From: Faecalibacterium sp. UBA1819
GTDB taxonomy: Bacteria; Bacillota; Clostridia; Oscillospirales; Ruminococcaceae
Direction of reading: 5' to 3'
NCBI GenBank assembly: GCA_002315015.1
Contig: DCEX01000030.1
Location: 2,402-17,076, forward strand
DNA: 14,675 nucleotides
The notes beneath the pieces are model-generated. The model was given only the letters and a program-made list of their open reading frames with translations, was not told where the DNA came from and did no database searches. Positions 7,129 to 13,878 of the stretch are shown in pieces. Positions within the stretch are counted from its first letter, which is position 1. Each line of letters begins with the position of its first letter. The position numbers were made by a program, and so were the translations under genes.

Positions 7129-9216
7129 GTGAAAAAAAGATGGAAAAGTAAACACTTGTCAGTCATTTTGAGCACTTATTCGCTGGTAGTTTTGGTGATT
7201 TTGAATGTACTGACCGCTGTATTGATGGGAATTGTGGCAAGCAAGATTGTGGCAAGAAAGTCAACCGATTATATGGAGCAAACACAGCTTGGCGCTCAAG
7301 TTCAGGTAGAGGACTTTATTGAGCGTTACGCAATGTTGGCTGCCACATTGGCAAACGATTCTAATTTGAGAACCGCCATCACCGAAAGCAAAAAGGATGC
7401 GCCTTTGTCGGAGTCGGAGGCATACCGCAGCGCCGGAAAGGCAATGCAGACAGCCGTGGAAAGTTATTCGGATATTTTGGGCATGGGTGTTGGCAGTGTG
7501 GCGGAAAATGAAGTGTATCTGCCCGACGGTTCGACAGCCGGTGTTGCTTTTAATACACGCTCTTACTACGAGGCGGCCAATACCGGAAATATTATGCTGC
7601 TTCAGCCTTATGAAGATGTTTCTACTGGAACCATGTGTGTTTCCATTGCCGCTCCGGTTCAGAAAACCAATGGCCAAGTGGGCGGCGTACTTTGCTTAGA
7701 CCTGCGCCTGGACACTTTCAGCGAGCTCTTGGCTGAGCTTTCTTTTGGCGAAACCGGGCGTTTGATGCTGCTCAGTAGGGATAATACGGTAATTGGTTTT
7801 GAAAATACATCCGTTATGGGGCGGAGCTTCGATTCGCTGGGCATTACAGACAGCGGAGCGCTCAAAGAGCTGGATAACCCCACAGGAAGCCTGTTTACTT
7901 ACCATCTGAATGGGGAAAAGAAAGTGGGCAGCATTGTGCCCGTAGAACAGCTGGGCTGGAAAATTTTAATTGGCCTTTCTTGGGAAGAATATCAGCACGA
8001 CACCATTTTCTTAATTTTCCTTTTGGGATTGACGCTCACCATTGACGTTGTGATAACGGCAGTGCTTTTGAAAAAGCTGCTGGCAAACCGCCTTAAGCCG
8101 GTGGCCGATGTCAAAGAGGCTTTGCGCCGTTTGAAAAAGGGTGATTTGAATTTCAAAATTCAGCGTGTCCACGATGATGAGATCGGGGAAATGGCAGACA
8201 TTATGAACGAGTGTGCCGAAACGCTTTCCACTTATGTACAGGCCATTGACTTCGGCATGAAGGCTTTGGAGCAGGGCGATTTGACGGTCGAATCCCCCAT
8301 TGAGTTTGAGGGAGACTTCCGTCCCATTCAAACCTCGATTGAAAGCTTTATCCAAAGAATGCGCACGCTTTTAGCAGATATTTCTTGTGCGGCCGACCAA
8401 GTTGCGGCAGGCTCTGAGCAGGTTTCTTACGGTGCACAGGCATTGGCGCAGGGCGCTACCGAGCAGTCGACTTCGATGGAATCCTTAACCGGTACGATGG
8501 AGGATATTTCGGGCCGCATTGAAGCCAACGCCAGCGCGTCCCAGACGGCAAACGAGCAAACGATTTGTGCCGGTGAGCTGTTGGGCCGCTGCGGCCAGCA
8601 GATGGAACACTTGTCGCAAACGATGACGAACATCAGCAACGGTTCCGCGAAAATCAGCAACATTATTAAAACGATTGAGGACATCGCGTTCCAAACCAAT
8701 ATTTTGGCTTTGAACGCTTCGGTGGAAGCGGCGCGCGCCGGTGCAGCAGGAAAAGGCTTCGCCGTTGTTGCAACCGAGGTAGGCAATCTCTCCTCGAAAA
8801 GTGCGGAAGCTTCTAAGGAAATTCGTCAGCTCATCGAAGATTCTCTGCGCTCGATTCAAGAGGGAACCAAGGCTTCGCGTGAAACTCGGGAATCTTTGTT
8901 GAGCCTGATCGATCAGGCCAAGGGCGTGACCGAGTCGGTTAACCGTATTTCGGATGCTTCTCAGGGTCAGGCGGATGCCATGAAGCAGATTAACACAAAT
9001 TTAGGCGATATTTCCAGCGTTATTCATACGAACTCTGCCACGGCAGAGCAGTCGGCTGCCGCGAGCGAAGAGCTGTCCAGCCAGGCAGAACGCTTGAAGC
9101 AGTTGATTGGACAGTTTAAATTGCCGGATGGCATGACAGGAATGCATCTCCCGCAAGCAGAGTCTGCTGTGCAGAGCCATGCCGATTGGCAGGACGGCGC
9201 CAGCGACAAATATTAA
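7129..9216 (+). CDS. Methyl-accepting chemotaxis protein with dCache-like sensor
   Basis: Transmembrane chemoreceptor that passes ligand signals to CheA/CheW. With the chosen start the protein has 695 residues: a membrane helix at about 11-36, an extracytoplasmic dCache-like sensor at about 50-285 ([10 protein letters not shown], then PYEDVSTG), a second membrane helix at about 292-315, a HAMP domain to about 370, a second HAMP-like stretch to about 420 (EQGDL then FEGDF), and a long helical signalling domain. Its tip, [16 protein letters not shown] followed by [14 protein letters not shown], is the conserved CheA/CheW contact region. No CheR-binding pentapeptide is seen at the C-terminus. 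The frame is open from a TTG at 7069, but that lies inside a leader hairpin. GTG at 7129 has AGAGAGG 9 bases upstream and is preferred over ATG at 7120, whose ribosome site would be too close. The ligand is unknown. Confidence 0.93.
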   Translation: MKKRWKSKHLSVILSTYSLVVLVILNVLTAVLMGIVASKIVARKSTDYMEQTQLGAQVQVEDFIERYAMLAATLANDSNLRTAITESKKDAPLSESEAYRSAGKAMQTAVESYSDILGMGVGSVAENEVYLPDGSTAGVAFNTRSYYEAANTGNIMLLQPYEDVSTGTMCVSIAAPVQKTNGQVGGVLCLDLRLDTFSELLAELSFGETGRLMLLSRDNTVIGFENTSVMGRSFDSLGITDSGALKELDNPTGSLFTYHLNGEKKVGSIVPVEQLGWKILIGLSWEEYQHDTIFLIFLLGLTLTIDVVITAVLLKKLLANRLKPVADVKEALRRLKKGDLNFKIQRVHDDEIGEMADIMNECAETLSTYVQAIDFGMKALEQGDLTVESPIEFEGDFRPIQTSIESFIQRMRTLLADISCAADQVAAGSEQVSYGAQALAQGATEQSTSMESLTGTMEDISGRIEANASASQTANEQTICAGELLGRCGQQMEHLSQTMTNISNGSAKISNIIKTIEDIAFQTNILALNASVEAARAGAAGKGFAVVATEVGNLSSKSAEASKEIRQLIEDSLRSIQEGTKASRETRESLLSLIDQAKGVTESVNRISDASQGQADAMKQINTNLGDISSVIHTNSATAEQSAAASEELSSQAERLKQLIGQFKLPDGMTGMHLPQAESAVQSHADWQDGASDKY

Positions 9217-9246
9217 AAGAGCTTACCCCTAAAAAGAGCAATAAGG

Positions 9247-9290
9247 CAGCGGCCCCCCGTTGAGATATCTCAACGGGGGGCCGCTGTTTT
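9247..9290 (+). terminator. 40-bp perfect palindrome, shared terminator of MCP and purine permease genes
   Basis: Positions 9247-9286 form a perfect 20+20 inverted repeat with the core CGGCCCCCCGTTGA and its complement, 30 bases after the MCP stop and 18 bases after the end of the converging permease gene. TTTT follows on the plus strand; on the minus strand the T-rich stretch is weaker. It most likely acts in both directions. Confidence 0.88.
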
Positions 9291-9304
9291 CTAATCTAGC
9301 TCTA

Positions 9305-10669
9305 TTAGCTGGAAATGCCGAGAATAATGGTAATAATACGCAGTACAAACAGTGCGCCGACGACCCACATAATGGGGTGGATTTCTTTGAACTTGCCGCG
9401 TACCACTTTCAGAACCAGCCAGGTGAGAACGCCAAACATAATGCCATTGGCAATGGAGTAGGTGAAGGGCATCATCATAATGGCTACAAAAGCACCCATG
9501 ACATCCGCCATGTCACCCTCAAACTTCACCTTGGAAACGCTGCTCATCATCAGCATACCCACAACAACGAGAGCCGGGGTTGTGGCAAAGCCGGGGATGG
9601 CAAGGAAAATGGGCGAAAGGAAGATGGACAAGATAAACAGCACAGCAGCAGTCAGTGCAGTCAAACCGGTTCGGCCGCCTTCTGCTACGCCAGCGGAGGA
9701 CTCCACGAAGCTGGTAACCGTAGAAGTACCCATGCAGGAACCGGCAACCGTGCCCAGTGCGTCTGCCATCAGCGCTTTGCCTACGCGCGGCAGCTTGCCG
9801 TCTTTGTCCAGCAAGTTGCCCTTGGCAGCAACACCAATCAAGGTGCCGATGGTATCAAACAAATCTACGAACAAGAACGCGAACACAATCACCGCAAAGT
9901 TTACGGCGTTGTTTGCCACATAGCTGAAATCAAATTGGAAGGCGATTTTGCTCATATCGGAAAAACCAGTCAACACATTGTTAGAGGCAAAATCGGGAAG
10001 TACCGAAACACCGGTGTACCAGCCGGACAGCTGGGCAAAAATGCCGAGAATCCATGTGAGCAGAATGCCCCACAAAATGGCACCTTTGATGTTGTAGTAC
10101 ATCATAGCGCCGATGGCTAATGTGCCGATGAGAGCCAGCGCAACGGAAGCGTCGCCTACATTGCCCAAAGCGATCAAGGTGCTTTCATTGGGCACAATCA
10201 CGCCTGCGCCTTTCAAGCCGACAATCGTAATGAAAAGGCCGATGCCCGCCGTGATGCCGTACTTCAAGTTTTCAGGAATGCTGTTCACCAGCGTTTCACG
10301 GAACTTGAACAGCGAAAGAATGACAAACACGAGGCCCTCTACCAAAATAGCGGTCAATGCAATGCGCCACGGGTTCTCAATGCCTTGAGCGCCCAAAGAG
10401 CCGCACACGGTGTAGGCAAAGTAGGCGTTCAAGCCCATGCCGGAAGCCAGTGCAATGGGATAGTTTGCCCAAAACGCCATAATCAGCGTGGCAAATGCGG
10501 CCGACAGCGCCGTAGCCATAAATACACCGGCACTGGGCATTCCAGCGTCACCCAGCATTGCCGGGTTAACGGCCAAAATGTACGCCATTGCCAAGAAGGT
10601 CGTAATGCCCGCCATAATTTCGGTGCGGACATTGGTGCCGTTTTCTTTCAAATGAAAGAATTTTTCCAT
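9305..10669 (-). CDS. NCS2 family purine permease, AzgA/PbuG type (adenine/guanine/hypoxanthine)
   Basis: Proton-coupled uptake of purine bases across the cell membrane; the AzgA branch (COG2252) takes adenine, guanine and hypoxanthine. The 454-residue protein is hydrophobic throughout with about 12-14 membrane segments. Branch-specific motifs are visible: FLAMAYILAVNPAML (25-39), GMGLNAYFAYTVC (77-89), FVDLFDTIGTL (267-277) and GTSTVTSFVESSAG (314-327). The frame opens at a TTG (10675), but ATG at 10669 is better: GGAGG lies 7 bases upstream. It is a single-gene unit with its own promoter. Which purines it carries cannot be read from sequence alone. No guanine/adenine riboswitch consensus is recognisable in its leader. 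Confidence 0.93.
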   Translation of the reverse strand: MEKFFHLKENGTNVRTEIMAGITTFLAMAYILAVNPAMLGDAGMPSAGVFMATALSAAFATLIMAFWANYPIALASGMGLNAYFAYTVCGSLGAQGIENPWRIALTAILVEGLVFVILSLFKFRETLVNSIPENLKYGITAGIGLFITIVGLKGAGVIVPNESTLIALGNVGDASVALALIGTLAIGAMMYYNIKGAILWGILLTWILGIFAQLSGWYTGVSVLPDFASNNVLTGFSDMSKIAFQFDFSYVANNAVNFAVIVFAFLFVDLFDTIGTLIGVAAKGNLLDKDGKLPRVGKALMADALGTVAGSCMGTSTVTSFVESSAGVAEGGRTGLTALTAAVLFILSIFLSPIFLAIPGFATTPALVVVGMLMMSSVSKVKFEGDMADVMGAFVAIMMMPFTYSIANGIMFGVLTWLVLKVVRGKFKEIHPIMWVVGALFVLRIITIILGISS

Positions 10670-10695
10670 AAACAATCCTCCAATAAAATATTATC

Positions 10696-10747
10696 AGAAA
10701 TGAGAAGCATTTCTCACGACTGCAACGGTATTGCCGGACCCGGCGTG
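10696..10747 (-). promoter_or_regulatory. Compact inverted repeats in the permease leader
   Basis: The leader of about 120 bases holds, on the minus strand, CACG/CGTG (10744-10747 with 10715-10718) enclosing GCAA/TTGC (10731-10734 with 10722-10725) and a small CCGG element. Next to it is a 7-bp stem AGAAATG/CATTTCT (10708-10714 with 10696-10702), 21 bases before the ribosome site. The outer stem is only 4 bp, so a real fold is uncertain. It lacks the conserved loops of purine riboswitches. Confidence 0.3.
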
Positions 10748-10796
10748 GAACAAAAACAGAAAATGTGAAAAAAGTATGTAAAAAATCCATTTACTA

Positions 10797-10825
10797 ATTC
10801 TAATGGAAAGTGTCTGGAAAGGCAA
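10797..10825 (-). promoter_or_regulatory. Promoter of the purine permease
   Basis: On the minus strand TTGCCT (10820-10825) and TAGAAT (10797-10802) are 17 bases apart, predicting a start near 10790. The -35 box lies in the A/T-homopolymer stretch that follows the SLOG gene, so termination of that gene and initiation of this one overlap in space. Confidence 0.6.
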
Positions 10826-10874
10826 CTCTTTTTTGACAAAAAAACAGAAAAAACGTCTTTTGCCTTTACTCCTA

Positions 10875-11207
10875 CTACTTTTTTCGATAAACGCTTATTT
10901 TAATCTTTTGCTTTTGACATGCTTCTATTACGAATTTTGTTCCTCGGGACTGCCCGTCCCAAAAGGCAATCACCTCATCTGCATAAGCAATTATCTCCAA
11001 ATTCCGCCGCAGTGGTGCGCCGCGGCCATACTTTTGATACTCAGGCAGGAATTCGGTCAGCTTCAAGCCTTTTTGGTGGGTGTAGTCTCTGGCACAAGTA
11101 TCAATTCCCTTTGCCCCGCCAGACACAATTTCAGTCACCCCCAAAGGCAGGTATTTTTCCAGATTTTCAACGGTCAGATTTCTTGAACCTATAATCGCAA
11201 TTTTCAT
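10875..11207 (-). CDS. Small SLOG-fold (Rossmann-like, DprA/YspA-related) protein
   Basis: A 110-residue single-domain protein of the SLOG superfamily, whose members bind nucleotides or nucleotide-derived ligands. Family marks are IGSR at 6-9 in the first strand-loop, VSGGAKGID at 28-36 (the glycine-rich ligand loop), and a late AFWDGQSRGTK motif. GRGAPLRRN lies in between, as in DUF2493-like proteins. No catalytic residues can be assigned and the ligand is unknown. The start ATG at 11207 is preceded by TTGAGG (plus-strand 11213-11218) at a spacing of 5. The gene is divergent from three small Arc-like regulators across 110 AT-rich bases. After its stop comes a run of A/T homopolymers flanked by AAAGGCAA and TTGCCTTT, a possible loose terminator. 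The fold call is good; function is open. Confidence 0.8.
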   Translation of the reverse strand: MKIAIIGSRNLTVENLEKYLPLGVTEIVSGGAKGIDTCARDYTHQKGLKLTEFLPEYQKYGRGAPLRRNLEIIAYADEVIAFWDGQSRGTKFVIEACQKQKIKISVYRKK

Positions 11208-11254
11208 AACAACCTCAATTTAGATATATTTTAAATTCAATTTGCATTCATTCT

Positions 11255-11285
11255 TATCAATGATAGCACAATATAGATATATAAT
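11255..11285 (+). promoter_or_regulatory. Divergent promoter/operator region between the SLOG and RHH genes
   Basis: A perfect TATAAT (11280-11285) lies 32 bases before the first RHH start, but its -35 position has no good hexamer. That position is covered by the near-palindrome TATCA-A-TGATA (11255-11265), which also contains a TTGATA on the minus strand. TAGATATAT occurs twice in the gap (11221-11229 and 11274-11282). Such an arrangement suits autoregulation by ribbon-helix-helix proteins, but this is inference. Confidence 0.4.
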
Positions 11286-11317
11286 AAACACATAATAAAT
11301 TTATTTTTGAGGTTTTT

Positions 11318-11482
11318 ATGGCAATCAAGAGTTTATCTATTCGCATTGATGAGAAAATGCTGAACAAGCTGCATGTTGTGGCGGATTATGAAGGGCGCAG
11401 TGCCAACAGCGAAATCTTGATATTGATTCGAGACGCCATTGAAAAGTATGAAGAAAAACATGGAGAAATTAAATTGGAGTAA
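11318..11482 (+). CDS. Arc-like ribbon-helix-helix protein, copy A (54 aa)
   Basis: A very small DNA-binding protein of the Arc type. It starts MAIKSLSIRIDEKM and ends EKYEEKHGEIKLE. A short N-terminal strand (about 4-10) should pair in the dimer and enter the major groove, followed by helix 1 and, after the turn EGRSANSEI (25-33), helix 2. The turn nearly repeats that of phage P22 Arc (NGRSVNSEI). By alignment on that turn, the positions equal to Arc Gln9, Asn11 and Arg13 are Ser5, Ser7 and Arg9. TTGAGG (11307-11312) lies 5 bases before the ATG. It is the first of three related genes on the same strand. Being only 54 residues it is easy to miss, but the family match and ribosome site make it real. 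Confidence 0.85.
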   Translation: MAIKSLSIRIDEKMLNKLHVVADYEGRSANSEILILIRDAIEKYEEKHGEIKLE

Positions 11483-11552
11483 ATGATGCGCCATCTTTTC
11501 ATTGCTCAGAGATGTCTTAAAATATGGCTGAATTAAGATTTTGAGGAATGTT

Positions 11553-11762
11553 ATGAGAAATAAAAACAATAAACACCTGGGAATTGAAGTAGATCCAGAG
11601 CTTCATTATAAGCTGCGTTATATTGCCCAATATGAAGGGCGTTCTGCTAACGGTCAAATTTTGTATTTGATTCGCCAATGTATCAAAGCATTTGAAGGGG
11701 AGAATGGCCAAATTGCCATGCCCGAAGAAAACCCGGCGACAGAAGAACATCCGCAGGATTAA
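11553..11762 (+). CDS. Arc-like ribbon-helix-helix protein, copy B (69 aa)
   Basis: Paralogue of the preceding gene. Strand and helices occupy about residues 7-50, with YEGRSANGQI at 27-36, followed by an acidic tail (PEENPATEEHPQD) of about 15 residues that copy A lacks. At the positions matching Arc Gln9, Asn11 and Arg13 it carries His8, Gly10 and Glu12. The acid at the last position is unusual for base contact and may mean altered or lost DNA binding. The frame is open from TTG at 11541, but that TTG is itself part of the ribosome site TTGAGG, which lies 6 bases before ATG 11553. It is 70 bases after copy A and 16 bases before copy C, so co-transcription is likely. Confidence 0.85.
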   Translation: MRNKNNKHLGIEVDPELHYKLRYIAQYEGRSANGQILYLIRQCIKAFEGENGQIAMPEENPATEEHPQD

Positions 11763-11778
11763 AAGGTGGTATGCAAGC

Positions 11779-11967
11779 ATGGATCAAAAGCTGTTGAGAT
11801 ACACACTTCGCGTTGATCGCATTCTCTTTCAGAAGTTCCGCTATCTTGCGGACTCCGAGGGTCGTTCTGCCAATAAAGAAATTGAGCAATACCTGAAAAA
11901 GCGCGTTGCTGAGTATGAAAAAGAATTCGGCAAAATAGAAGTTAAAAATAATTCGCTTTCTGAATGA
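11779..11967 (+). CDS. Arc-like ribbon-helix-helix protein, copy C (62 aa)
   Basis: Third member of the row, 62 residues. It begins MDQKLLRYTLRVDR and carries EGRSANKEI at 27-35, then a basic-acidic helix (KKRVAEYEKEFGKIEV) and a short polar tail. The positions matching Arc Gln9, Asn11 and Arg13 are Arg7, Thr9 and Arg11, the most basic set of the three. The frame extends upstream to a TTG at 11692, inside copy B, but the added residues are unrelated to the family. ATG at 11779 has AGGTGG (11764-11769) 9 bases upstream. A strong terminator follows, so this is the last gene of the unit. The target DNA is unknown. Confidence 0.82.
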   Translation: MDQKLLRYTLRVDRILFQKFRYLADSEGRSANKEIEQYLKKRVAEYEKEFGKIEVKNNSLSE

Positions 11968-11983
11968 GCAATGGTTTTATGCC

Positions 11984-12014
11984 GCCGCCCAGTTTCGGCA
12001 CTGGGCGGCTTTTC
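11984..12014 (+). terminator. Terminator of the RHH gene row
   Basis: A perfect 10-bp stem GCCGCCCAGT/ACTGGGCGGC (11984-11993 with 12000-12009) with a 6-base loop is followed by TTTTC on the plus strand, 17 bases after the stop of copy C. Confidence 0.88.
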
Positions 12015-12040
12015 ATATGCAAGTAAAGCGGGGGAACAAT

Positions 12041-12069
12041 AAAAAAACGCCCGCGGTTTCCCGCGGGCG
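12041..12069 (-). terminator. Terminator of the NfeD-SPFH operon
   Basis: On the minus strand a 9-bp GC stem CGCCCGCGG/CCGCGGGCG (12061-12069 with 12048-12056) with loop GAAA is followed by seven T residues (12041-12047). Upstream of it (12074-12092) lies a second inverted repeat, GCAATTTTT-G-AAAAATTGC, between the gene end and the terminator; its role is unclear. Confidence 0.9.
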
Positions 12070-12128
12070 AAACGCAATTTTTGAAAAATTGCAAGATTGA
12101 ATTGGTACAGCGTATTCAGAAAAGCGCG

Positions 12129-13022
12129 TTATTTGTCGGAAACAGTCTCTTTGGCAGCGGCCAGCAAACCGGTAATATTTTGAATATCGCTGGGGATAAT
12201 CAGCTTGGTTGCTTTGCCGTCGGCCACTTTTTGCAGAGCTTCGAGGCTCTTTAAGGCAAGAACCTTATCGTTCGGGGCAGCCTCATTCAGCAGACGCAGC
12301 GAGTCGGCCAATGCCTTCTGCACTTCCATAATGGCCTGTGCCTCACCTTGTGCCTCACGGATGCGCTGCTCACGCACAGCATCTGCACGAAGGATGGCGC
12401 TTTCCTTTTCGCCTTCGGCCACCAGGATGGCGCTCTTCTTTTCGCCTTCTGCACGCAGAATGCTTTCGCGGCGCTGACGCTCGGCCTTCATTTGTTTCTC
12501 CATGGCGTCTTGGATTTCTGCCGGCGGAATGATGTTCTTTACCTCAACGCGGTTCACTTTGATGCCCCACTTATCAGTGGCTTCGTCCAAAATCGAGGTG
12601 ATTTTTGTGTTGATGATGTCTCGGCTGGTCAGCGTGTGGTCGAGCTCCATCTCACCAATGATGTTACGCAGTGTGGTTGCCGTCAGGTTCTCAATGGCAG
12701 CCAGCGGGCGCTCTACGCCGTAAGTAAACATCTTAGCGTCGGTAATCTGGAAGAATACGACGGTGTCAATCTGCATCGTAACGTTATCGCGTGTGATAAC
12801 CGGCTGGGGTTTAAAGTCAACCACTTGCTCTTTCAAGGAAACTTTCTTGGCGATGCGATCCAAAAACGGCATTTTGAAGTGAATGCCCGCCGTCCAAGTG
12901 CTGTAATAAACGCCCATACGTTCCACAACAAACACCGAAGCCTGCGGCACGATGCGGAAGTTGGTCACGATGACCGCCAAAACGATGGCGACCAAAAGTA
13001 AAAAGACTAAAAACAGTTCCAT
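12129..13022 (-). CDS. SPFH/band-7 (stomatin-like, QmcA/YbbK type) membrane protein
   Basis: Oligomeric membrane scaffold of the stomatin/prohibitin group. It has an N-terminal membrane anchor (residues 3-20), then an SPFH domain (about 22-185) with VFVVERMGVY (30-39), the stomatin-like VVDFKPQPVITRDNV (67-81) and VEVKNIIPP (159-167). A charged coiled-coil follows (175-240) containing two AEGEK(K/E)SAIL repeats, then a C-terminal Ala-rich segment. Its 297 residues are normal for the QmcA branch. The start ATG at 13022 has GGGAGG 8 bases upstream. It lies 86 bases downstream of an NfeD-family gene on the same strand; NfeD and stomatin-like proteins are a long-known pair thought to assemble together and affect membrane microdomains and quality control. 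The pair ends in a strong terminator. Confidence 0.94.
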   Translation of the reverse strand: MELFLVFLLLVAIVLAVIVTNFRIVPQASVFVVERMGVYYSTWTAGIHFKMPFLDRIAKKVSLKEQVVDFKPQPVITRDNVTMQIDTVVFFQITDAKMFTYGVERPLAAIENLTATTLRNIIGEMELDHTLTSRDIINTKITSILDEATDKWGIKVNRVEVKNIIPPAEIQDAMEKQMKAERQRRESILRAEGEKKSAILVAEGEKESAILRADAVREQRIREAQGEAQAIMEVQKALADSLRLLNEAAPNDKVLALKSLEALQKVADGKATKLIIPSDIQNITGLLAAAKETVSDK

Positions 13023-13040
13023 TTCTCTTTCCTCCCTTAG

Positions 13041-13074
13041 GAAAAAATTTTTTCAACAGCTTGGATAAGCTGTT
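13041..13074 (-). promoter_or_regulatory. Hairpin and A6T6 palindrome in the NfeD-SPFH gap
   Basis: On the minus strand an 8-bp stem AACAGCTT/AAGCTGTT (13067-13074 with 13055-13062, loop ATCC) is followed at once by the palindrome GAAAAAATTTTTTC (13041-13054), then the SPFH ribosome site. The T6 lies 7 bases beyond the stem, too far for a classical terminator, so partial attenuation or RNA processing between the two genes is possible. Confidence 0.4.
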
Positions 13075-13108
13075 TTGACAAAAGAATTCAATGCACGGAA
13101 CAGACCGC

Positions 13109-13570
13109 TTATGACGCATGAACAGTGCTTTGCGTCTCCACCGGCACAACCGTGAGAGTCGTGCCCTGCAAATCGGTGACGCGACAGGGCGCATTCACTT
13201 CCAAGGGGCTGTTTGAAACGGCGTTCCAATCCACGCCCTCCAAACGTACACGTCCCACTTGCCCCGGCTGTATCGGGGTAAGAACCGTTGCGATTTTTCC
13301 GATATTGGTTTCAAAATTCGTCTGCACACCGCCTGTCTTGCGCTGGCGCATGGCATAGGGCCGAAACGCAAACAAAACAACGGCGCTGACAGCCAAAAAG
13401 ACAAATGTTTGAAGCAGCCAAGAGTCGGTGAAAACACTGGTAACTAAGGCTGCGGCTGCGCCAATGGCAAACCAAACAGAAATCATTGCAGTGGTGACGC
13501 CTTCGGCTATGACAAACACAATGGTAAGCAGCAGCCACACAATTGCATCAGCAGTTAACAACACATCCAT
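13109..13570 (-). CDS. NfeD family membrane protein (short form)
   Basis: Short NfeD protein of 153 residues without the N-terminal ClpP-like protease domain of the long forms. Hydrophobic segments at about 8-26, 28-47 and 52-69 are followed by a basic FRPYAMRQRK and a soluble C-terminal OB-fold (about 88-143), with GQVGRVRLEGVDWNAVS (103-119) and a final PCRVTDLQGTTLTVVP strand pair, the standard NfeD signature. The start ATG at 13570 is preceded by AAGGAGGG with a spacing of 6. It is the first gene of a two-gene operon with the stomatin-like protein and is expected to sit with it in the membrane. The promoter lies about 100 bases upstream. Confidence 0.92.
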   Translation of the reverse strand: MDVLLTADAIVWLLLTIVFVIAEGVTTAMISVWFAIGAAAALVTSVFTDSWLLQTFVFLAVSAVVLFAFRPYAMRQRKTGGVQTNFETNIGKIATVLTPIQPGQVGRVRLEGVDWNAVSNSPLEVNAPCRVTDLQGTTLTVVPVETQSTVHAS

Positions 13571-13663
13571 AATATTCCCTCCTTATCAACCAACCGTCTT
13601 TCAGCGCTCTGCCAAGCATCTCGGTACCTTCAGCGTTGGGAAGCAGTTGATTAAGTTGAGTAC

Positions 13664-13692
13664 ATTCTATCAAAAAAACGGCCCGATTGCAA
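13664..13692 (-). promoter_or_regulatory. Promoter of the NfeD-SPFH operon
   Basis: On the minus strand TTGCAA (13687-13692) and TAGAAT (13664-13669) are exactly 17 bases apart. The start would be near 13657, leaving an 87-base leader in which I see no clear element. Confidence 0.7.
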
Positions 13693-13708
13693 AGCTGTTT
13701 TTGACGCT

Positions 13709-13745
13709 TTTTCCGCTTTTTTTACATATTTTCCGCCTTTTTTAC
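13709..13745. repeat. 17-nt direct repeat at a 20-bp step in the divergent intergenic region
   Basis: Positions 13709-13725 and 13729-13745 match at 16 of 17 bases (TTTTCCGC, then T or C, then a T-run and AC). The step of 20 bases is close to two helical turns. The site lies upstream of both the NfeD promoter (minus) and the zinc-ribbon promoter (plus). It may be a tandem protein-binding site, though T-rich sequence makes partial repeats more likely by chance. Confidence 0.5.
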
Positions 13746-13812
13746 GAAAAAAAGCCGTACAATATCATGCGCGCTATTCCGCAGGCTTTCGCAATGGCCT
13801 TCAAACCGCTAC

Positions 13813-13841
13813 TTGAAAAACTGCGCCGGTACGTCTATACT
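13813..13841 (+). promoter_or_regulatory. Promoter of the zinc-ribbon membrane protein gene
   Basis: TTGAAA (13813-13818) and TATACT (13836-13841) are exactly 17 bases apart. Transcription near 13848 argues against the upstream in-frame starts at 13813 (which is the -35 box itself) and 13849, and in favour of 13879 or 13888. Confidence 0.75.
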
Positions 13842-13878
13842 GTTAACAATGTCAAAATTATCGAAAGAGGAAAAGCAG

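Noticed and set aside
10670..10790. Guanine/adenine riboswitch before the purine permease
   Set aside because: The two kissing loops and junction sequence typical of the class are not recognisable.
11318..11762. Toxin-antitoxin pair formed by the RHH genes
   Set aside because: Many antitoxins are RHH proteins, but all three small genes are RHH and no toxin-like partner is adjacent; the SLOG protein is divergent and not a known toxin type.
13813..13878. Longer forms of the zinc-ribbon gene starting at 13813 or 13849
   Set aside because: 13813 is the -35 box of a good promoter and 13849 falls at the predicted transcription start.
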